From: Terriglobales bacterium
Lineage (GTDB): Bacteria > Acidobacteriota > Terriglobia > Terriglobales > Acidobacteriaceae
NCBI GenBank assembly: GCA_035573675.1
Contig: DATMAB010000013.1
Location: 1 to 64,000 of the forward strand
Direction: 5' to 3'
Length of the DNA: 64,000 nt
Shown here: positions 1-8,806 of the stretch, piece after piece
Layout: every line of letters begins with the position of its first letter
How positions within the stretch are numbered: position 1 is the stretch's first letter
Notes under the pieces: generated by a model
The model's database searches: none
Told to the model about the DNA's origin: nothing
The model's input: the letters and a program-made list of their open reading frames with translations, nothing else
Program-made: the position numbers and the translations under genes

Positions 1-175
1 ACTTGTTCCCAGCTGGGATGAAAATCACAGCCTACAATCATCATGCGAGGGCTCCTTCCTCCCCAGCAGCCTTGGTCCTTAACCAAAGACTACCGGGTCG
101 AGTCGGAGCCTTCGCTGTTATCCAATCAACGTTCGCGCCCGTCTTTGGCGCGTACGTGGGGAAACGAAGGTTGAA

Positions 176-1600
176 CTACGGCGTGGCCGCCAGCACTTTG
201 CTGACGTTCTGCCACAAATCGGCGGCGGCGGCCTCTGCCTGTTTCTCCGCCTCTTTGTTCCACTTTTTCTGCGCCTTCATGTTCTTCTCCACCAGGTCGG
301 TGAAGGCGCGGCGGAATTTCTTTTCGTCCATCTTCTCCTGGCTGGCCCAGATGGACCATTGCATCAGGCTGTCCAGGGTGGTCAGCTTGGGCCGCGCCTG
401 GCCGGTGAGGAACTGGGTGTAGGCGGAACTGATCAGGCGGCGCGAGCGTAGTTCTTCCCCGCTCTCTTTGGGTGAGGCGAACTTGTAGGAGGTGTTCCTG
501 GCCGGCGCCAGCTTCTCCAGCTCCAGGCAGAAGGCACGCAGGTTGAACGTGGCTTCGCCGCTCTCCGGCACGGCAAAGTGCATGGCGCCGGGTGGAGAGA
601 CCGAGCGCGCCGCCACCTCCGCTGTGGTTCCTTCCGTCATCATCTTCTGGAAGTCTTTGAGCGCGGGACCGCCACCGCCCAGGATGCCCGCAATCACCCT
701 TCCGATGAACCCTTTGGGCTTCAGCACCGCGCCGTGCGGCACGAAGACCTCCACCGGACACGGCCGCAGGTTGCGCACGCGCACCTGGAACGCTTCGCCG
801 GTCGAGGTGCCCAGGCCGGTGACTTCGTACTTGAGGTCGTCCTTGTCGTCGCCATCCATCTGCGTGAGGTCGACAGCGCCTCCGCAATCGGGTTCGAAGT
901 CGAACGGGCCGGGGCTCAGCGGCAGCGCACCCGGCTGGGCGGGCCGCGGCGGCGTGGGCGGGTGTCCGCGGCGCACGATGGTGAACTCGCCGGCCAGCAG
1001 GTACACTACGCCCACTACTTTGGGATCAATGTTGCGCACGCCGGTGATGCGCTCCAGGCCGTAGACGATGGTCTCTTCGACAGCGTGGAAGTCGGCCAGC
1101 GTGGGCTGCTGCATATTGGGGCCGGGCAGCGCGCCGGGCGTGAGGTCAGCGAGCGTGTTGATCTGGTTGGCCGCGGCGCTGCTGCGCGTGGCGTCGATGG
1201 CGAACTCGGTCCCGATGGCCCCCACCACCGCCGTGGGCGTGCGCACTTCAAACCCGGCCGTGGGCTTGGTCATCTTCACGACGCGCGCACGCATGCGGCC
1301 GTAGAGCAGTTCGGCCAGCGACTGTTGCGACTGCGCATCGTGCTTCACCACGCGCAGCTCGGATTCGCTGCCCAGCGTAAGCAGCGAGCCATCCACCAGG
1401 CTCAGGCGCATGCGGCCCTGCCGGCTGGTGCGCAGGACGTCGTTCCAGGCTACCGGATCAGGGACCCGGGCCTCTGCCGTCGCCGCGGCCCGGGTGATGA
1501 AGCCTTCAGGCAGCACTCGCGCCACCTTGCCCGCATCCTCGGCCAGGAGCGGCGGACGCCAAAGAAAAACCACGAAGGTCGCCAACAGGAGCCGGTGCAT
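176..1600 (-). CDS. Exported FecR-domain protein
   Basis: This 474-aa protein begins with a Sec-type signal peptide (hydrophobic stretch at residues 3-20, small residues near 20-22). Residues about 55-145 read as a FecR domain: the run from GRMRLSLVDGS through LLTLGSESEL to TPTAVVGAIGTEF has the usual pattern of an iron-sensor/cell-surface regulatory beta domain, with the late V-x-G-x-x-G-T-x-F motif. The remaining C-terminal 300 residues are proline-rich, then charged and helical, and I do not recognise them. In Acidobacteriota such proteins usually stand alone, without a FecI sigma factor, and none is seen here, so a classical FecIR role is not supported. It probably acts in the periplasm or at the envelope. 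The next gene is divergent, 240 nt away. Confidence 0.75.
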   Translation of the reverse strand: MHRLLLATFVVFLWRPPLLAEDAGKVARVLPEGFITRAAATAEARVPDPVAWNDVLRTSRQGRMRLSLVDGSLLTLGSESELRVVKHDAQSQQSLAELLYGRMRARVVKMTKPTAGFEVRTPTAVVGAIGTEFAIDATRSSAAANQINTLADLTPGALPGPNMQQPTLADFHAVEETIVYGLERITGVRNIDPKVVGVVYLLAGEFTIVRRGHPPTPPRPAQPGALPLSPGPFDFEPDCGGAVDLTQMDGDDKDDLKYEVTGLGTSTGEAFQVRVRNLRPCPVEVFVPHGAVLKPKGFIGRVIAGILGGGGPALKDFQKMMTEGTTAEVAARSVSPPGAMHFAVPESGEATFNLRAFCLELEKLAPARNTSYKFASPKESGEELRSRRLISSAYTQFLTGQARPKLTTLDSLMQWSIWASQEKMDEKKFRRAFTDLVEKNMKAQKKWNKEAEKQAEAAAADLWQNVSKVLAATP

Positions 1601-1839
1601 GGTTTCAACCTCCCGGGGATTTTATGCCGGGTGTGACCACTCGGAACCGAGAAATCGGCGCGTACGATGTTGCTCTCTGCCTACACTTCGTCACTCCAAT
1701 GTCGGATCAAAGGTGCGGGAGGTTACTTACAATAAACCATACGTTCATCCCAAAAACCGCATTCTGAGCCGCGGTTCAGGCATATAATTTGCTAAGGGCC
1801 AGCGGCGAAAGGAGTTAGCTACAGCCGCTCCTACAGCCT
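1601..1839. other. Divergent intergenic region
   Basis: This gap separates the divergent FecR-domain and histidine kinase genes. It holds a perfect TATAAT at 1783-1788 (plus strand) and an AAAGGAG at about 1808-1813. The latter lies too far (about 27 nt) from the GTG at 1840 to be its ribosome binding site. I see no gene or RNA in it. Confidence 0.4.
1783..1788 (+). promoter_or_regulatory. -10 hexamer candidate for the histidine kinase
   Basis: Perfect TATAAT in otherwise GC-rich DNA, followed by TTGC, about 50 nt before the GTG start at 1840. No convincing -35 is visible at 16-18 nt upstream, so this is a candidate only. Confidence 0.35.
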
Positions 1840-4761
1840 GTGGAACGTAACTTGCATCTTAACACCGAGCCCCCGAATCCAAGGGGTAACGGCCGCGCCG
1901 CGCGCGCGACGAAGGGTTCGTTGAAGCGAGAGCTGCAAGTCCGCCTGACTGCCGCCGTGCTCGGGCTGTTCACGGTGGCCGCGATCATCTTCGCGTGGAC
2001 CAACTGGCAGCAGGAGCAGCGCTACCCCGTCCCCGACGACGGCGTCTGGTGGGTGGAAAGTGATGCCGGGTTGCGCGCCGAACGGGTCCTGCCGGGCGGA
2101 CCTGGCGAAAAGGCCGGCATTCGAGTCGGCGACCGGCTGGCCGCTGTCAATCAGCAGCCGGTAAGCAAAGTGGGCGCGCTGAACCGCGCCATGTACCGCG
2201 CCGGCATCTGGACCAAGGCTACCTACAGCCTGGTGCGCCAGCAGGTCCCGCTCGATGTGCCCGTCATCCTCGCACCTGCCGACAAGAGCCTGAACGCCGG
2301 CCTGCGCCTGATCGCGCTGGTGTATCTCGGCATCGGCATGTACATCCTGTTGCGCCGCTGGACCGCGCCCAAGTCCACGCACTTTTACGTCTTCTGCCTG
2401 GTCTCGTTCATCTTCTATTCCTTCAAGTACACGGGAAAGCTCTCGCCCGTGGACCAGTCGTGGAGCGACTTTGATCAGATCGTTTACTGGTCGAACGTCG
2501 TCGCCGGACTGCTGCAGCCGGCGCTCTTCCTGCACTTCGCCCTGACCTTCCCGGAGAACAAGGAATTCGTGCGCCGCCACCGCTGGCTTCCGGCGGCCGT
2601 GTACGCTCCGGGCGCCGGGCTGCTGCTGATCCAGGTCTTTGCTGTCACGCAGCTCGCAGGCAACGAGCTGCTGCGCTGGAACCTGGACCGCCTTCAGTTG
2701 GTCTATTTGGTGGTCTGCTTCGCCATCGCAGCCGGGATCCTGTGGCACACCTACCGCCACGCCGATACGCCCATCCTCCGCCAGCAGATGAAGTGGGTGA
2801 CGCGCGGCACCGTGCTGGCCATCACGCCCTTCACCCTTCTCTACGTGCTGCCCTATCTGGCGGGCGCGCTGCCCACGGGGTGGATGAAGATCTCGGCCTT
2901 CTCCCTGGTCTTCCTGCCGCTGACCTTCGGCTACGCCATCGTGCGCTATCGGCTGATGGACGTGGACCTGATCTTCAAGCGCGGCATGGCCTACACGCTG
3001 GCTACCGCAGCCATCGTGGGCGTGTTTTTCGGGATGGTCGGGCTGGTGGCCGAGCTCGTGCACACGCAACTGCCCGGCACCGGCACCTACGGCCTGATCG
3101 CCGCCATCATCGTGACCGCGCTGCTGTTCGAACCCTTCAAGAAGTGGATCCAGGAGCGGTTGGACCGCGTTTTCTACCGCCGCCGCTACGACTATCGCCA
3201 GACGCTCATCGAGTTCGGCCGCGAGCTGAACTCCGAGACCAACCTCGACCGCATGCTGGCCTCCGTCGTGGACCGCCTGGCGCGCACCCTGCTGGTGGAC
3301 CGCGTCGCCGTCTTCCTGGCCGATGACGCCGGCCGCCTGGCGCTGGCCCGCTCGCACGGCATCTCCTACGCCGGCGAGCTCGACCTCAGCTTCCTCGCGG
3401 CCTCGCGTCCGGAGTGGCAGGAAGGCCACCTCTTCTTCGAGCACACCGGGCACGCCTGGCGGGAAGCGCCCGGCGCGCAGCACACCATCGCCCAGCTTGA
3501 CCTGAACTACTTCATCCCCGCCCTGGTGCAGAACCGCATGGTGGCGGTAATCGGACTGGGCAAAACCGTGGAAGGCGACTTCCTCGACTCCGAGGACGTC
3601 GAGCTGCTGGAGACGCTGGCCGGTTACGTCGGCATCGCGGTGCAGAACGCGCGCCTGGTGGCGTCGCTCGAGCAGAAGGCCGCGCAGTACGAGCGCCTCA
3701 AGGAATTCAGCGAGAACATCGTCGAGAGCATCAGCGTGGGCGTGATGGCGGTGGACCTCGAGGACCGCATCGAGAGCTGGAACTCGCAGATGGAAGTGAT
3801 GTTCGCCACGCCGCGCGCGCAGGCGCTCAACCGCCCGCTGGCCGAAGTCATGCCGGCCGAGTTCGCCGAAGAGTTCTACCGCGGCCGCCAGACCCCCGGC
3901 ATCCGCAACCTGTACAAGTTCCGGCTGACGTCGCCCGCGGGCGAGACGCGCATCGCCAATATCGCCATCGCGCCCCTGGTGACGCGCAGCTTCGAGCTCA
4001 TCGGCCGGCTGATCATCCTGGATGACATCACCGAACGCGTGGAACTGGAAGCCCAGCTCTCCCAGGCTGACAAGATGTCGTCCATCGGCCTGCTGGCGGC
4101 GGGGGTGGCCCACGAGGTCAATACGCCCCTGGCCGTCATCTCCTCCTATGCGCAGATGCTGGCCAAGCAGATGCCGCGCGATCCCCGGCAGCAGGAATTG
4201 CTGGAGAAGATCACGCGCCAGACCTTCCGCGCCTCGGAGATTGTCAACAGCCTGCTGAACTTCTCGCGCACCAGCGCTACCGAGTTCACCGACGTCGACC
4301 TGAACAAGGTCATCCGCGACACACTCACGCTGCTGGAGCACCAGCTCAGGCAGTCGCGCGTGCAGGTGGAGACGCAGCTCAGCGACGCCCCGGTTCCCGT
4401 CTACGGCAACTTCGGCAAACTGCAGCAGGTGTTCCTGAACCTGTTTCTGAACGCGCGTGACGCCATGCCCGAAGGCGGCACGCTCAGAGTCGCCACCTCG
4501 AACGGCGACGCCGCCCGCGTCAGCGTGAGCGATACCGGCGTGGGCATCGCCCAGGAGCACCTGAGCCGCATCTACGATCCGTTCTTCACCACCAAGAACG
4601 GCGCCGGCGGCGGCCAGCCCCGCGGCACCGGCCTGGGCTTGTCGGTCACCTACGGAATCATTTCTGAACACGCGGGCAAGATTCGCGTGGAAAGTCGTCC
4701 CGGCGAGGGCACCACGTTCCATCTGGAGTTCCCGCGGGTAAGGAAGGCGGTGCGTGTTTGA
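1840..4761 (+). CDS. Membrane sensor histidine kinase with PDZ domain
   Basis: 973 aa. A transmembrane helix at about 36-53 is followed by a PDZ-like domain at about 70-145 (RVLPGGPGEKAGIRVGDRL is the typical carboxylate-loop and core pattern). A block of six or seven membrane helices follows at about 150-390. The cytoplasmic part carries a GAF domain (about 465-605), a PAS domain (about 620-740), a HisKA domain with phospho-acceptor His758 in AHEVNTP, and a HATPase domain with N box NARDAMP, G1 DTGVGI and G2 GTGLGLS. It should autophosphorylate and pass phosphate to the sigma54-type regulator 88 nt downstream. The PDZ domain following the first membrane segment could bind exposed C termini in the envelope; that is inference. 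The GTG start has no near Shine-Dalgarno; an in-frame TTG at 1921 is the main alternative. Confidence 0.85.
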   Translation: MERNLHLNTEPPNPRGNGRAARATKGSLKRELQVRLTAAVLGLFTVAAIIFAWTNWQQEQRYPVPDDGVWWVESDAGLRAERVLPGGPGEKAGIRVGDRLAAVNQQPVSKVGALNRAMYRAGIWTKATYSLVRQQVPLDVPVILAPADKSLNAGLRLIALVYLGIGMYILLRRWTAPKSTHFYVFCLVSFIFYSFKYTGKLSPVDQSWSDFDQIVYWSNVVAGLLQPALFLHFALTFPENKEFVRRHRWLPAAVYAPGAGLLLIQVFAVTQLAGNELLRWNLDRLQLVYLVVCFAIAAGILWHTYRHADTPILRQQMKWVTRGTVLAITPFTLLYVLPYLAGALPTGWMKISAFSLVFLPLTFGYAIVRYRLMDVDLIFKRGMAYTLATAAIVGVFFGMVGLVAELVHTQLPGTGTYGLIAAIIVTALLFEPFKKWIQERLDRVFYRRRYDYRQTLIEFGRELNSETNLDRMLASVVDRLARTLLVDRVAVFLADDAGRLALARSHGISYAGELDLSFLAASRPEWQEGHLFFEHTGHAWREAPGAQHTIAQLDLNYFIPALVQNRMVAVIGLGKTVEGDFLDSEDVELLETLAGYVGIAVQNARLVASLEQKAAQYERLKEFSENIVESISVGVMAVDLEDRIESWNSQMEVMFATPRAQALNRPLAEVMPAEFAEEFYRGRQTPGIRNLYKFRLTSPAGETRIANIAIAPLVTRSFELIGRLIILDDITERVELEAQLSQADKMSSIGLLAAGVAHEVNTPLAVISSYAQMLAKQMPRDPRQQELLEKITRQTFRASEIVNSLLNFSRTSATEFTDVDLNKVIRDTLTLLEHQLRQSRVQVETQLSDAPVPVYGNFGKLQQVFLNLFLNARDAMPEGGTLRVATSNGDAARVSVSDTGVGIAQEHLSRIYDPFFTTKNGAGGGQPRGTGLGLSVTYGIISEHAGKIRVESRPGEGTTFHLEFPRVRKAVRV

Positions 4762-4848
4762 GGCGACTTGCAGGCGTGAGCGAGGCGAGCGGCGCGAGCC
4801 GAGGCGGGAGCCCGCAGCCGAAATCCCGGGCGCAGCGAGGGACCTCTG
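4762..4848. repeat. GC-rich repeat spacer between kinase and regulator
   Basis: The spacer consists of near-repeats of GAGCGAGGCGAG and GCGCAGCGAGGGACC. The last part matches the CCGAGCG..CGAGGGA repeat family also seen at 40430, 55850, 56033 and 56250. Confidence 0.5.
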
Positions 4849-6288
4849 ATGTCTGAAAGCGCTGTCATCACGCGCCCGCCGTTCAACCGCGAAGAGACTG
4901 CGCCCGCGGCCATCCTCATCATTGACGATGAGGCGGCCATCCGGGAGTCGCTCGAGACGCTGCTCGACCTGGAACACTACGAGGTGCGCGTCGCGGCCAA
5001 CGCGGAGGCGGGCCTGGCGGCGCTGGGCGAGCGTCCCTTCGAGCTCGTCCTGCTCGACCTGGCGCTGCCCGACCGCAACGGCCTCGACGTGCTGCGCGAG
5101 ATCCGCGAGCGCGACCCCATCGTGCCCGTCATCATGATCACCGCTTACGGCACGGTGGAAAATGCCGTCGCCGCCATGCAGGGCGGCGCTTCCAACTTCG
5201 TGCAGAAGCCCTGGGACAACGAGAAGCTGCTGGCCGACATTCGCACCGCCATCGCCCGCCGCCGCGCCGAAGAAGAAGTCGTCCAGCTCAAGCGCGCCCT
5301 CAAGCAGCGCTACAACTTCGAGAACATCGTGGGCAAGAGCGACGCCATGCTCAAAATCTTCGACCTGGTGGCGCAGGTCGCGCCCAGCCGCTCGACCGTG
5401 CTCCTGCAGGGCGAAAGCGGCACCGGAAAGGAGCTGATCGCCAAGGCCATTCACGCCAACTCGCCGCGCCGCGACCGTCCGTTCGTGCCCGTGAACACCG
5501 GCTCCATGCCGCCGGACCTTTTGGAGTCCACGCTCTTCGGGCACGTCAAGGGCGCCTTCACCAGCGCTATCGCGTCGAAAAAGGGCCTGTTCGAAGTGGC
5601 CGACCGCGGCACCATCTTCCTCGACGAGATCGGCACCATGAGCCTGGAGACGCAGTCCAAGATCCTGCGCGTGCTCCAGGACCGCAAGTTCATGCACCTG
5701 GGCGGCGTGCAGGAGATCCAGGTGGACGTGCGCGTCATCGCGGCCACCAACGTCGACCTCAAGCAGATGGTGGCCGAAGGCCGGTTCCGCGAAGACCTCT
5801 ACTACCGGCTGAACGTCATCACCATCGACCTGCCGCCGCTGCGCGCCCGCCGCGAGGACATCCCGCTGCTGGTCGAGCACTTCCTCAAGAAGTACGCCGC
5901 GGAGAACGACAAGCCGGTGCGCCAGGTCTCGGCCGAAGCCCTGCGCCCGCTGATGGACTACCAGTGGCCGGGCAACGTGCGCGAGCTGGAAAACGTCATC
6001 GAGCGCGCCGTGGTGCTCTCTACCGGCCCGGTGATCGGCATCGACCTCTTGCCCGACCTCATCGTCGGCCGGGGCACGCCGGTGAGCCTGCTGGCCTCGA
6101 ACCCCGACGCCTCGCTGTTCGACATCATCGAGGACTGCGAGCGTCGCATCATCACCGACATGCTCGAAAAAACCTCCTGGAACCAGACCGAGGCCGCGGA
6201 ACGCTTCCGCATCCCGCTCTCGACACTGAATCAGAAGATCAAGCGGCTGAATATCGAGATACGGAAAAGACGGGGCGGGGCAGAGTAA
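4849..6288 (+). CDS. NtrC-family sigma54-dependent response regulator
   Basis: 479 aa. The receiver domain (about 20-135) has the acidic pair DD at 26-27, phospho-acceptor Asp70 and the conserved lysine in the QKPW motif. The AAA+ domain (about 165-400) has Walker A GESGTGKE near residue 188, and Walker B in FLDEIG. The sigma54-contact loop reads GAFTSA at about 235, where the usual sequence is GAFTGA. A Fis-type helix-turn-helix closes the protein (about 440-475, WNQTEAAERF..STLNQKI). It is the partner of the upstream PDZ histidine kinase and should activate sigma54 promoters on phosphorylation. Its target promoters are not evident in the window. Confidence 0.92.
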   Translation: MSESAVITRPPFNREETAPAAILIIDDEAAIRESLETLLDLEHYEVRVAANAEAGLAALGERPFELVLLDLALPDRNGLDVLREIRERDPIVPVIMITAYGTVENAVAAMQGGASNFVQKPWDNEKLLADIRTAIARRRAEEEVVQLKRALKQRYNFENIVGKSDAMLKIFDLVAQVAPSRSTVLLQGESGTGKELIAKAIHANSPRRDRPFVPVNTGSMPPDLLESTLFGHVKGAFTSAIASKKGLFEVADRGTIFLDEIGTMSLETQSKILRVLQDRKFMHLGGVQEIQVDVRVIAATNVDLKQMVAEGRFREDLYYRLNVITIDLPPLRARREDIPLLVEHFLKKYAAENDKPVRQVSAEALRPLMDYQWPGNVRELENVIERAVVLSTGPVIGIDLLPDLIVGRGTPVSLLASNPDASLFDIIEDCERRIITDMLEKTSWNQTEAAERFRIPLSTLNQKIKRLNIEIRKRRGGAE

Positions 6289-6299
6289 ACTGGCGTCTC

Positions 6300-7118
6300 T
6301 TACCCCGCCGCCACCTTCTGCCCCAAGAACACCAGCGGCCTTATTGCTGCAATCACGCCGCAGTCCACGGCGTGGCGGTAGAACAGCTCCAGGCCCTCGC
6401 GGTGCTCGGCGTCGAAGGCGTAGTCGATGTTCTCCGTCAGGTAGCTGGCCACTTCCCTCTCGCTGATGCCGACGCGCGGCGCCCACTCGCGGGCGAGGAC
6501 CTGGACGTTCTCCGGCTCCAGGCCGTGGTCGCGTGACTGCTGGAAGACGCGCGCTAGCTCCGGCTGGGCTGCTTCCGCGCGCACCGCCCAGAAGGCGAAC
6601 ACGGCAGGCTTGCCGGTGAACCGGTTCCATTCTTCGGCCAGGTCGTAGGTGAGGTGGCGGGAGCGATCCACGGTGAGTGCCGGATCGCCGATGAGCAGAG
6701 CCGCGTCGCAGGCCGCCAGCATGGCGTCAAGATCCGGCTGCATGGCGTGGAAATGCCGCTGCCCGCCCCACCACTTGGCGAACAACACCCGAGCCAGCGC
6801 TACCGAAGTCCGCGAGGAAGTATCCGCCGCGACGGTTTCCACTTCTTCAATCGGTTTCTTCGCCACCAGCAGAATGGAACGCACCGAGCGTCGCGCGGAG
6901 ATCGACACGCCGGGAATGATGGCCAGGTCCGGGATGGTCTCGTAGGCAATGACCGGGATGATGCCCACGTCGGCCGCGCCGGTGCGCAACTGCTCGGCGC
7001 ACTGCGCGGGCACGGTATAGCGCACCTCGAATCCGGCACGCGGCGGGCCGTGCTCGAAGTCCCACATCAAGGGCGCAGTGTTCAGGAAGGAGATGGCCGA
7101 GATGCGCACATACCCCAT
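6300..7118 (-). CDS. mqnA: Chorismate dehydratase MqnA (futalosine menaquinone pathway)
   Basis: 272 aa, the usual length of the family. MqnA converts chorismate to 3-enolpyruvyl-benzoate, the first step of the futalosine route to menaquinone. The N terminus RISAISFLNTAPL is the family signature: this periplasmic-binding-like fold starts with a conserved SFLNxxPL segment. The stretch DVGIIPVIAYE corresponds to the substrate-pocket region. It is convergent with the response regulator gene (11 nt between stops). A TAGAAT hexamer lies 9 nt before the ATG on the minus strand, suggesting a leaderless transcript. mqnC (16553) and mqnD (24741) are also in this window, which supports the call. Confidence 0.9.
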   Translation of the reverse strand: MGYVRISAISFLNTAPLMWDFEHGPPRAGFEVRYTVPAQCAEQLRTGAADVGIIPVIAYETIPDLAIIPGVSISARRSVRSILLVAKKPIEEVETVAADTSSRTSVALARVLFAKWWGGQRHFHAMQPDLDAMLAACDAALLIGDPALTVDRSRHLTYDLAEEWNRFTGKPAVFAFWAVRAEAAQPELARVFQQSRDHGLEPENVQVLAREWAPRVGISEREVASYLTENIDYAFDAEHREGLELFYRHAVDCGVIAAIRPLVFLGQKVAAG

Positions 7119-7127
7119 GACGGCGGA

Positions 7128-7133
7128 ATTCTA
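7128..7133 (-). promoter_or_regulatory. -10 hexamer candidate for mqnA
   Basis: TAGAAT on the minus strand, ending 9 nt before the mqnA ATG. A transcript from it would start at or next to the start codon. Confidence 0.35.
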
Positions 7134-7221
7134 CAGCTACTAGCTACTAGCTGCTAGCTGCTAGCAAACAGCTCTTGGCCACAGATCCACACGGAATGGA
7201 CACGGATAACCCATTGCAGGC

Positions 7222-7290
7222 CGTCATCCTGAGCGACGGAGGGCTCCCGCGCGAACGTACCAGCGCGGGATACCGGAGCGAAGGATCTTG
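7222..7290. repeat. Dispersed repeat, CATCCTGAGCG family (copy 1)
   Basis: GTCATCCTGAGCGACGGAGG, then CCCGCGCG...CAGCGCGGGA, then GAGCGAAGGATCT. The CCCGCGC/GCGCGGG parts can pair. A close copy lies at 42856-42926, 35 kb away. Confidence 0.7.
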
Positions 7291-7321
7291 GGGCAGAGTG
7301 CCTTCCACTTCAGGGAAACAG

Positions 7322-7351
7322 TTGACAGCGATTTTCCGCTGCGTGTACAGT
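7322..7351 (+). promoter_or_regulatory. Sigma70-like promoter candidate upstream of dprA
   Basis: TTGACA at 7322-7327, an 18-nt spacer, then TACAGT at 7346-7351. The -35 is a perfect consensus. It lies about 290 nt before the proposed dprA start, within repeat DNA, so its use is uncertain. Confidence 0.3.
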
Positions 7352-7530
7352 CCCGCGCGGGCCCCTCCGTTTTTCGCCGCGGATCAACGCGGATACACAC
7401 AGATACCCAGAAGCAATGTCCCGGTAGCTCGGCCACGCATTTCACTGGGTACCAAAGGTGGTCTCAAGAATGTTTTTTCGGGGTCGGAGGGCTGCCCTCA
7501 AGGGCTAAAGCCCGCAGCTTATAGGACCCG

Positions 7531-7580
7531 GAACGGCACGGCTGAAGCCGTGCCCCTCCGAAAACTGATTTTTGAAACGG
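7531..7580. repeat. Dispersed hairpin repeat, GCACGGCT..AGCCGTGC family (copy 1)
   Basis: GAACGGCACGGCTGAAGCC followed by GTGCCCCTCCGAAAACTGA. The core GGCACGGCTgaAGCCGTGCC is a hairpin. An inverted copy with the same flanks lies at 41502-41550. Confidence 0.7.
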
Positions 7581-7636
7581 TTCCAGGTACTGGGTTCCAT
7601 GTTTTCGCTAGAAGCCAGGAGCTAGCCGCTAGTAGC

Positions 7637-8806
7637 TTGTCAGACTCACCATCCAATCCACCCTCGGCCACGAGCGACCGCCGCCTCCAATGGCTGGCAA
7701 TCGCGCTCACGCCGCAGCTCGGGCCGACGCGGGCGCGCAAGCTGGTGGAACACTTTGGCGGCGTCGAGCAGGTGTTTCGCGCTTCGCTGACCGAGCTGGA
7801 AGCCGTCGGTCTGCAGGCGGTCTCGGCGCAGGCGCTGGCGACGGGACGTTCGCTCGAACTGGCGCGCGAAGAGATGCTGCGGGCGACGGCGGCCGGAGCC
7901 GAGCTGCTGACGCTCGAAGACGCCGCCTATCCTCCGCTGTTGCGCCAGATCTATGACCCGCCGGTCGTGCTTTACGTGCGCGGCGACGTTAGTGCGCTCT
8001 CGCGGCCGGCCATTGCAGTGGTGGGCACGCGGCATCCTTCGCCCTACGGCATGGGGATGGCGGAACGCCTCGCGGCCGATCTCGCCGCCCGCGGCCTGGT
8101 GATCACCAGCGGCCTGGCGCGCGGCGTCGACGCGGCCGCTCACCGCGGCGCCATCACGGCCCGCGGGCGCACCGTGGCCGTCTTCGGCACCGGCGTGGAC
8201 GTGGTCTATCCGCGCGAGAACCGCAAGCTGGCGGACAGCCTGCTCGCTCTGGGCGGCGCTGTCCTCTCCGAATTCCCTGCCGGAACGTTCGCGGCCCCGC
8301 AGAACTTCCCCATCCGCAACCGCATCATCAGCGGGCTGGCGCTGGGCGTGCTGGTGGTGGAAGCCGGCGAGTACAGCGGCACCCGCATCACGGCGCGTTG
8401 CGCGCTGGAGCAGAACCGCGAAGTCTTTGCCGTGCCCGGCAACGTGACCAACAGGAACTCCTGGGGACCGCACACGCTGATCAAGCAGGGAGCAAAGCTC
8501 GTGGCCACCTGGGAAGACGTATGGGACGAGCTGCCCGCCGAAGTCCGCGGCGAACTCGCCCCGCAGCTCCTCTCTGAATCCGCAGGCCCCTCCACTGCAT
8601 CTCTATTCGGCGAGGACTCGCTCGCTCCTCACGAGAGGAAAGTCCTCTCCCTGCTGAAGCCGGACGAATCCACCCACATCGACGACCTGGTGGTGAAGCT
8701 GGAACCGGAGGTCTCGGCTTCGGAGATCTTCGCCGCCCTGTTCGAGCTGGAACTGGCGGGCAAAGTGCGGCAGTTGCCGGGGAAGAATTTTGTGAGGAGC
8801 TTTTAA
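7637..8806 (+). CDS. dprA: DNA-processing protein DprA
   Basis: About 389 aa from the proposed TTG. DprA (Smf) loads RecA onto incoming single-stranded DNA during natural transformation. The order is an N-terminal SAM-like helical domain (LTPQLGPTRARKLVEHFGG), the extended Rossmann fold with VVGTRHPSPYG and SGLARGVDAAAH, and a C-terminal winged helix (about the last 65 residues, ending LPGKNFVRSF). The open frame continues upstream to 7175, but those 154 codons cover repeat DNA. I therefore place the start at the in-frame TTG 7637, just before family similarity begins; the exact start is unsure. Next downstream is a tandem repeat and a four-helix-bundle gene. Confidence 0.85.
   Translation: MSDSPSNPPSATSDRRLQWLAIALTPQLGPTRARKLVEHFGGVEQVFRASLTELEAVGLQAVSAQALATGRSLELAREEMLRATAAGAELLTLEDAAYPPLLRQIYDPPVVLYVRGDVSALSRPAIAVVGTRHPSPYGMGMAERLAADLAARGLVITSGLARGVDAAAHRGAITARGRTVAVFGTGVDVVYPRENRKLADSLLALGGAVLSEFPAGTFAAPQNFPIRNRIISGLALGVLVVEAGEYSGTRITARCALEQNREVFAVPGNVTNRNSWGPHTLIKQGAKLVATWEDVWDELPAEVRGELAPQLLSESAGPSTASLFGEDSLAPHERKVLSLLKPDESTHIDDLVVKLEPEVSASEIFAALFELELAGKVRQLPGKNFVRSF

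Larger units (their letters stand above)
7134..7640. repeat. Gene-free repeat array upstream of dprA
   Basis: About 500 nt built from pieces of several dispersed repeat families. CTAGCTACTAGCTGCTAGC repeats occur at 7137-7165, with a related AGGAGCTAGCCGCTAGTAGC at 7617-7636. A CATCCTGAGCGACGGAGG element lies at 7222-7290. CGCGGATCAACGCGGATACACACAG lies at 7377-7402. A GGGCTAAAGCCC element lies at 7490-7516, and a CACGGCTGAAGCCGTGCC hairpin element at 7531-7580. The open frame running through it in phase with dprA has no family resemblance and I treat it as non-coding. Confidence 0.65.

Noticed and set aside
1831-6630. Very long open frame on the minus strand opposite the kinase and regulator genes (about 1600 codons)
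   Set aside because: It is antisense to two clear signalling genes, and its translation is a low-complexity mix of H, D, Q, R and V typical of GC-rich shadow frames.
7175-7636. N-terminal 154 codons in phase with dprA
   Set aside because: They cover several intergenic repeat families and lack DprA similarity, so the start is placed at 7637.
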